DNA of 64,000 bases from the NCBI RefSeq assembly GCF_902167145.1, contig NC_050098.1:14776501-14840500 (forward strand). Reading direction: 5' to 3'. Below the pieces are notes generated by a model. It saw only the letters and a program-made list of their open reading frames with translations. It had not been told where the DNA came from and ran no database searches. This document shows, piece after piece, positions 58,359 through 64,000 of this stretch. A program made the translations under genes and the position numbers. Each line of letters opens with the position of its first letter. Within the stretch, counting starts at the first letter, position 1. The DNA is from Zea mays. Lineage: Eukaryota; Streptophyta; Magnoliopsida; Poales; Poaceae.

Positions 58359-59073
58359 TGCGCGAGCGGCGGAGTTCGTTGGGGCAGAGACAAACCTGGC
58401 CGCCGGGGCCCGCGTGCCATTCAGACGGCACCACGCACAAGTGACCAACACCAGGCCCCACGAGGCAGTGTCGGCCGCACCCTGGCAGGGAAGTGGCTGC
58501 GTTTGGGCTTGCGGCGCGGACGCAAGCAAATGCCTGGTGGGCGGTAAGGAGGAAAACCAGCCCAGATGAGGCTTTTGTCCTTTTCTTTTATTTTTCCTGT
58601 TTTCTTTTCTTTTTGTTTGCTTTTCAGTTTTCGAATTCACATAAAAGAAATCAAAACTCTGAATTTGTGTTCAAATGCTACAATATGAATTCAAAGTACA
58701 TATTTTCATATATTTATATTAATTATTTTATTCCTTTGTTTTAGGCCAAGGTCCAAAATGTGCCATGCACACATTCATTTCATTTTAGAAAAGAAAATAT
58801 TACTTTTGAGTATGTGATCAAATTTCAAGTAAAAAATGAATATCCATTACCTTAATCTTTATCAAGGAACATCTTACTTAATATGTTTTTAAGGAGTGCA
58901 AAATAATAATTAACATGTAATTCTTTCCTCTGGTTATTGTCCTTCCATCTAAACTTGTCTCACTAATTTGAATACAAACATGACAATACAAGAATCTCAA
59001 CATGAGGTTCATTTTCTTTTCTGTATTTATTTATTTTATTATTTTTCTATTATGCAAATTTTTGGGCTTTACA
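58359..59073. other. Right part of the 4.2-kb insertion
   Basis: GC-rich to about 58560, then AT-rich to the ACATA duplication. No coding frame supported. Confidence 0.5.
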
Positions 59074-60189
59074 ACATACCAGATATGGGTGAGTGGAGTC
59101 AATGAAACCGGTGGGCTGGCTGCAGTACACCGTCATAGTCGGAGTGCCATGCAGGAAGGTATTCTTAACATTCAACTGATGGACTACCTAGTTCGGGAGA
59201 GGGCGAGGGAGAGGACGGTCCAAACGGTGGTGAAGTTGATAACAGGGCTGAAGGTCTCATCATAGTCCACTCCAAGGCACTGAGTGAAACCTCGAAGGAC
59301 CCAACGAGCCTTATAGCGATAAGACGAGATGTCATAGGTGAGTTTGTGGCAGAAGCTCCACTTGCCAGTAACACATTGGTGCCTAATGGATGCAGCACCA
59401 GGTCCCAAGTGTGGTTGGCTAGCAGGGCAGCATACTTGATGGCATGGCACCGGTGGGGATCGACGAAAGCAGCGTGAATGGAGGAGGGGAAATGTGAGGG
59501 AGACGGAGCAGTGGCGGCCGTGAACACTAGCCAGTCGACAGGGCAGAGAACACCGGCCGAGCGACACATCACCATCGAGTGGACATGGTCGAGGTCATGG
59601 TGGATGGCGACTGGATGGTGCAGTAGCGGCTTGGCACGGAAGCGGGCCGATGCACAGACCAACGGAGCGGGGGGGGGGGGGAGGAATCGGTCCGCCCACG
59701 ATGGTGGTAGACGTGGGTGGGGTTGGCGAAGCGTGCCACGTGGAATAGAGGCGACATTGCCACGTAGGGCGTGAGCAGAGGTGGCAGGGCCACACTCGGC
59801 GATGGGGCCGCGCATGGCACAGATGTAGGCGACGGGGCCGCGCTCGGCATAGGTGGAGTCAGCTAGGCCACGTGGGGAGGGGTAAGGGTACGACAATGGG
59901 GTCGGAATCGAGGAGAGTGTCAAGGTCATGATGTGGGGATGATCCAGCAAGAGGAAATACATCCTCATTGAAAATGACTTGACGAGAGATGATGCGATGT
60001 GTGAGGAGGTCAAGGCATCGGTACCCCTTGTGGTCAGAGTAGTAAGCAAGAAAAAGACAACGAGGGGAGTTGGGGGGAGCTTATGAGGAGCAATGGCAGA
60101 GGTTTCGGGATAGCAGGCACAACCAAAGACCCAAAGGTGAGCATAGGAGGGGGTTGTGCCGTATAGGGCGAAGTGGGGAGTGGGGTGAC

Positions 60190-60785
60190 TGAAAGGGAAA
60201 TAGGCTTACACCTTTTCCTTAAATGATTTTGGTGGTTGAATTGCCCAACACAAATAATTGGACTAACTAGTTTGCTCTAGATTATAAGTTCTACAGGTGC
60301 CAAAGGTTCAACACAAACCAATAAAAAGTCCAAGAAAGGGTTCAAATAAAAAGAGCAAAAGGCAACCGAAGGCTGCCCTGGTCTGGCGCACCGGACTGTC
60401 CGGTGTGCCACAGGACAGTGTCCGGTGCACCAGGGAGATCAACTCCAAACTTGCCACCTTCGGGAATTCTGGGAGCCACTCCGCTATAATTCACCGGACT
60501 GTCCGGTGTGCCAGCGGAGCAATGGCTACCTGCGCCAACGGTCGTCTGCAAAGGAACAGTGAAACACTACAGTGCGCGCCTGCGCGTGCAGAAGTCAGAG
60601 CAGGCGTCAGATAGCGCACCAGACAGTGAACAGGACCTGTCCGGTGCACCATCGGACTGTCCGGTGGCCCACATGTCAGAAGCTCCAACGGTCAAACCCT
60701 AACGGTTGGGTGACGTGGCTGGCGCACCGGACAGTGTCCGGTGGTGCACCAGACTGTCCGGTGCGCCATACGACAGCAGCCTTCC
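60190..60785 (+). repeat. Truncated Opie-like LTR
   Basis: Starts TGAAAGGGAAATAGGCTTACACC like the LTRs at 42488 and 50640 read on their coding strand. It continues with the same AATTGCCCAACACAAATAATT and CCGGACTGTCCGG palindromes, more diverged. It stops at 60785, where a second LTR begins. The rest of this element is outside the window or lost. Confidence 0.8.
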
Positions 60786-61977
60786 TGAAAGGGAAATGTG
60801 CCCTTGGGCCATTTCTAAGTATTTTGGTGATTAAGTGTCCAACACAAATGGTTATGTGTTAAACTATGCCAAATTGTGGAAGAAGTGCAAATCAACACAA
60901 AGGTATGATTCTAGACTTAGTACATTGGTTTTAGTGTACTAACATATTTGTCTAAGTGCTAGAATCAGAGAAAAGACAAATGGAAAAGACTTGGCTCGAG
61001 CAGCCAAGACTCTGCTCAGTCTGGGTGCACCGGACAGTGTCCGGTGCGCCAGGCTGGCTCTAGTGAAAAGACCGCTCTCGGGAATTGAATGGCGGCGTAC
61101 GGCTATAAATCACCGGACTGTCCGGTGGTGCACCGGACTGTCCGGTGAGCCAACGGTCGGCCGCGCAATCCGCGCGTGACGCGTGGCTGGGCCAACGATT
61201 TGATGGGGGCACCGGACTGTCCGGTGTGCATCGGACAGTGTCCGGTGCGCCAACGGCTCCAAATCGTCAACGGTCGGCTGCGCCAGAACAGGAAAGAAAT
61301 CTGCACCGGACTGTCCGGTGCACCAGTCGACAGAAGGCAAGAATTGCCTTCCTGGATTGCTCTCAACGGCTCCTAGCTGCCTTGGGGCTATAAAAGGGAC
61401 CCCTAGGCGCATGAAGGAGAAGACCAAGCATACTTTGAGCATTCTTGATCATTCACACTTCGTCTTTGCGCACTCGTTTGACATTCTTAGTGATTTGAGC
61501 TCCGTTCTAGTGAGAACTTTGTGATATTCATCTATGCTCAAGTCTTGGCCGTGTGTGTGTGCGTATTGCTGTGGACTTGTGTGTGTTGCTCATCCCATCC
61601 TTACTTCCGTGTTCATTTGTGATCATCTTTTGTAAGGGCGAGAGACTCCAAGTTGTGGAGATTCCTCGCAAACGGGATATAGTGAAAGGAAGAGAAACAC
61701 TGTGGTATTCAAGTGGGTCTTTGGACCACTTGAAAGGGGTTGAGTGCAACCCTCGTCCGTTGGGACGCCACAACGTGGAGTAGGCAAGTGTTGGACTTGG
61801 CCGAACCACGGGATAAACCACTGTGCCTCTCTGTGTTGATCTTTTTGTGGTTATTGTGTTTCGCAAGAACTCCTCTCTAGCCACTTGGCTTTATTGCTCT
61901 AACACTTAATCAAGTTTGTGGCTTTAAGATTTAAGTTTTTATAGGATCACCTATTCACCCCCCTCTAGGTGCTCTCA
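60786..61977 (+). repeat. 5' LTR of a Ji-like Sirevirus
   Basis: 1192 bp, from TGAAAGGGAAATGTGCCCTT to CCCCTCTAGGTGCTCTCA. Contains several CACCGGACTGTCCGGTG-type palindromes (61025-61320) and a TATA box (61389-61395). The PBS follows at 61980. The start matches my memory of the maize Ji LTR. Confidence 0.88.
61389..61395 (+). promoter_or_regulatory. TATA box in the Ji-like LTR
   Basis: TATAAAA in the context GGGGCTATAAAAGGGACCCC, about 70 bp downstream of the last palindrome. Confidence 0.65.
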
Positions 61978-61979
61978 AT

Positions 61980-61991
61980 TGGTATCAGAGC
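61980..61991 (+). other. Primer-binding site of the Ji-like element
   Basis: TGGTATCAGAGC, two bases after the LTR end at 61977; initiator Met tRNA type. Confidence 0.9.
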
Positions 61992-62027
61992 CGTTCTCTT
62001 CAAGAAAGGGACTAATCGCCCGAAGAG

Positions 62028-63962
62028 ATGGATCCTAAGGGAAAAGGGATGGTGGTCAACGACAATGAGAAGGAGTCCATCTTCAACGAGCCAAGTGACG
62101 ACAAAGTCAATGACTCCGACTCAAGTCAAAAGAAGAAGGACAGAAAGAAGAAGAGACGCATCAGGAAGGTTGTCTACTATGACAGCGACGAATCTTCCTC
62201 TTCTCAAAAGGATGACGAATACGAGGAGAAAAAGAAAATGGTTAACTCGAACTTTTCTTTTGATTATTCTCGTATTCCGCATAATTCCAATGCTCATTTG
62301 CTTTCCATTCCACTTGGTAAACCCCCACACTTTGATGGAGAGGACTACAGATTTTGGAGTCACAAAATGCGTAGACACTTGTTTTCTCTTCATCCAAGTA
62401 TATGGGAGATAGTAGAAAATGGGATGCAATTTGATAGTTCCGATAACTCCATGTTTATCAATGAACAAATCCATAAAAATCCACAAGCTACTACTGCTCT
62501 TTTAGCATCCTTGTGCAGGGAAGAGTACAATAAGGTGAGCGGCTTGGACAACGCCAAGCAGATCTGGGACACCCTCAAGATCTCGCATGAGGGGAACGAC
62601 GTCACCATGCTCACCAAGATGGAGTTGGTGGAAGGCGAACTAGGAAGGTTCGCAATGATCAGGGGAGAGGAGCCAACTCAAACGTACAATAGGCTCAAGA
62701 CCCTGGTCAACAAGATAAGAAGCTATGGAAGCACGAGATGGACGGACCACGACGTCGTCGGACTCATGCTAAGGTCCTTCACTGTCCTTGATCCTCATCT
62801 TATAAACTCTATTCGTGAGAATCCTAGGTACATCAAGATGACGCCCGAGGAAATACTCGGAAAGTTTGTAAGCGGGCGAATGATGATCAAGGAGGCGAGG
62901 TATGTTGATGAGGCGTTGAATGGCCCAATCTACGAGCCTCAAGCCGTTGCTCTCAAAGCAACAAGTAGCAGGGAGACGCTACCTAGCAAGGTGGCGCAAG
63001 TTGAAGCAGCCGGGCTAAATGAAGATAAAATGGCCCTCATCATCAAGCGCTTCAAGACGGCGCTCAAAGGTCGTAAGGAGCACCCCAACAAGAGCAAGAC
63101 GAAGGGGAAGCACTCCTGCTTCAAGTGTGGTAAGATTGGTCACTTTATTGCTAACTGTCCCGATAATGATAGTGACCAGGAACAAGGGAAGAGCGAAAAG
63201 TGGGAAAAGAAGAAAACCTACAAAAAGGCAAAGGGCGAGGCACACCTTGGAAAGGAGTGGGATTCGGATTGCTCCTCGTCCGACTCCGACAATGAAGGAC
63301 TCACCGCCTCAGCCTTCAACAAGTCGGCTCTGTTCCCCAACGAGCATCACACAAGCCTCATGGCAAAGGAGAAGAAGGTAAATACTAGAAGTGCTATTAC
63401 ATATGCTTCTTCAAGTGATGATGAGTCTAGTGATGATGAAGTAGACTATGCTAGTTTATTCAAAGGTTTAGATAGAACTAAAATTGATAAGATCAATGAA
63501 TTAATTGATGCCTTGAATGAGAAAAATAGATTGTTAGAAAAACAAGAGGATCTTTTATATGAAGAGCATGATAAATTTGTTAGTGCACAAAATTATCTTG
63601 TTCTAGAAGTTAAAAGAAATGAAATGCTTTCATGTGAACTATCTACATGCCATGAATCTATTTCTAACTTAAAGAGTATTAATGATGACTTGAATGCTAA
63701 GTTAGAAGTAGCTAATAAATCTAGCTCATGCATTGATCATGTAATAATTTGTAATAGGTGTAAGGATTTTAATGTTGATGCTTGTAGTGAACACTTAATT
63801 TCCATTTCCAAATTAAATGATGAAGTGGCTAGTCTTAATGCTCAACTTAAGACTAGCAAAAGTGAATTTGATAAACTAAATTTGCAAGGGATGCCTACAG
63901 TATTGGTAGACACCCCTCAATTAAGGATGGGCTTGGCTTTAAGAGAGAAGCCAAGAACTTAA
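62028..63962 (+). CDS. Ji-like gag, with late frameshift
   Basis: 644 codons from the ATG at 62028 (MDPKGKGMVVNDNEKESIFN). Acidic/basic N-terminus, capsid-like region (PLGKPPHFDGEDYRFWSHKM, CREEYNKVSGLDNAKQIWDT, EGELGRFAMIRGEEPTQTYN), CCHC knuckle (SCFKCGKIGHFIANCP), then an acidic Ser-rich and coiled-coil-like region (LIDALNEKNRLLEKQEDLLY). Domain order and many blocks match the gag at 47898-50591. Near 63875-63885 the frame changes: the family-like C-terminal sequence (ending in KAPIPAKEKG) continues in another frame to the window end, while the original frame meets a stop at 63960. A 1-base deletion explains this. Gag is therefore truncated and this copy is probably not autonomous. Confidence 0.85.
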   Translation: MDPKGKGMVVNDNEKESIFNEPSDDKVNDSDSSQKKKDRKKKRRIRKVVYYDSDESSSSQKDDEYEEKKKMVNSNFSFDYSRIPHNSNAHLLSIPLGKPPHFDGEDYRFWSHKMRRHLFSLHPSIWEIVENGMQFDSSDNSMFINEQIHKNPQATTALLASLCREEYNKVSGLDNAKQIWDTLKISHEGNDVTMLTKMELVEGELGRFAMIRGEEPTQTYNRLKTLVNKIRSYGSTRWTDHDVVGLMLRSFTVLDPHLINSIRENPRYIKMTPEEILGKFVSGRMMIKEARYVDEALNGPIYEPQAVALKATSSRETLPSKVAQVEAAGLNEDKMALIIKRFKTALKGRKEHPNKSKTKGKHSCFKCGKIGHFIANCPDNDSDQEQGKSEKWEKKKTYKKAKGEAHLGKEWDSDCSSSDSDNEGLTASAFNKSALFPNEHHTSLMAKEKKVNTRSAITYASSSDDESSDDEVDYASLFKGLDRTKIDKINELIDALNEKNRLLEKQEDLLYEEHDKFVSAQNYLVLEVKRNEMLSCELSTCHESISNLKSINDDLNAKLEVANKSSSCIDHVIICNRCKDFNVDACSEHLISISKLNDEVASLNAQLKTSKSEFDKLNLQGMPTVLVDTPQLRMGLALREKPRT

Positions 63963-64000
63963 CAAGTCATAAGGCTCCCATTCCCGCCAAGGAGAAAGGG

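Larger units (their letters stand above)
54895..59073. mobile_element. Noncoding LTR-type insertion, 4.2 kb (large solo LTR or LARD-like)
   Basis: Starts TGTCACACCCGAATTTTAGG and ends GGGCTTTACA, with a perfect 5-bp duplication ACATA at 54890-54894 and 59074-59078. No gag or pol is visible. A TATA-like box on the minus strand (57489-57494) above a GC-rich transcribed-looking block suggests LTR promoter structure. After removing the nested element at 57555-58358, about 3.4 kb remain, in the size range of the long LTRs of some maize gypsy families. Two internal LTR copies were not recognised, so a solo LTR is my preferred reading. Confidence 0.7.
54641..60189 (-). mobile_element. Copia pol remnant, split by a 4.2-kb insertion
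   Basis: Minus-strand pol pieces: right part 59079-60189 carries the end of integrase (PSYAHLWVFGCACYPETS), a Pro/Ala-rich linker, YAALLANHTWDL, RYKARWVLRGFTQCLGVDYD and YCSQPTGFIDSTHPYLV. Left part about 54680-54889 continues CRLNHSLYDLKQVPRAWYN and DDTIYLLLY-type RT with YINDI in place of YVDD. The two parts join exactly across the insertion at 54895-59073. Both parts have stops and substitutions; it is not functional. The right end is cut by the LTR at 60190. Confidence 0.8.
60786..64000 (+). mobile_element. Ji-like Sirevirus, 5' part (runs off the window)
   Basis: LTR, PBS and gag in order on the plus strand; pol and the 3' LTR lie beyond the right edge. It was inserted next to or inside the truncated Opie-like LTR, so it is the younger of the two. 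Confidence 0.88.

Overview
The window looks like maize (Zea mays) nuclear DNA, or a very close relative. I infer this from recognisable Opie-like and Ji-like Sirevirus retrotransposons, a Huck-like gypsy LTR, Tourist-type MITEs, and a grass pattern of small genes and exons buried in nested transposons. No database search was possible, so family names come from recognition. Exon limits were placed by hand from GT/AG sites and reading phase and may be off by a few bases.

Layout. 1-2740 is the 5' end of a minus-strand gypsy element (leader, PBS, 1.7-kb LTR with 56-bp tandem repeats). 2943-5354 holds the 3' exons of a C2/GRAM/VASt-domain gene with an in-frame TGA, probably a pseudogene. 5355-6145 is 3' flank followed by a promoter with site II, G-box and telo-box motifs. 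6146-36493 is one large plus-strand gene, UTP10/HEATR1-like (U3 snoRNP, SSU processome). I traced 39 exons, 6462 nt, giving 2153 aa, close to the usual family length. Three of its introns (4.9, 4.4 and 7.4 kb) carry nested transposons: two RTE-type LINEs in opposite orientation, two L1-type LINE fragments, an apparently intact hAT element with an 831-aa transposase, non-autonomous hAT elements and Tourist MITEs.

37.2-39.6 kb is intergenic, with a decayed gypsy gag-protease remnant and a small hAT MITE. 39665-41014 is a single-exon, GC-rich GT34 glycosyltransferase gene. 41.2-42.3 kb holds two inverted-repeat elements and an L1 tail. 42488-51959 is a structurally complete, very young Opie-like Sirevirus (minus strand) with nearly identical LTRs, a 5-bp target duplication, intact gag and intact pol.

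51.96-64 kb is a stack of nested insertions: copia remnants, a solo LTR with a perfect target duplication, a 4.2-kb LTR-type insertion cutting a copia reverse transcriptase, a truncated Opie-like LTR, and the 5' half of a Ji-like Sirevirus (LTR, PBS, gag with a late frameshift) running off the right edge.

Only two genes look like functional host genes: UTP10 (ribosome biogenesis in the nucleolus) and the GT34 enzyme (Golgi, cell-wall or mucilage polysaccharide). They do not appear functionally linked. I found no CRISPR array, operon or clearly new molecular system. The most notable items are the potentially autonomous hAT inside the UTP10 intron, a set of short hAT-like elements sharing related ends, a tRNA-like 5' head on an RTE LINE, and the gag-pol junction of the Opie-like element, which looks built for splicing.
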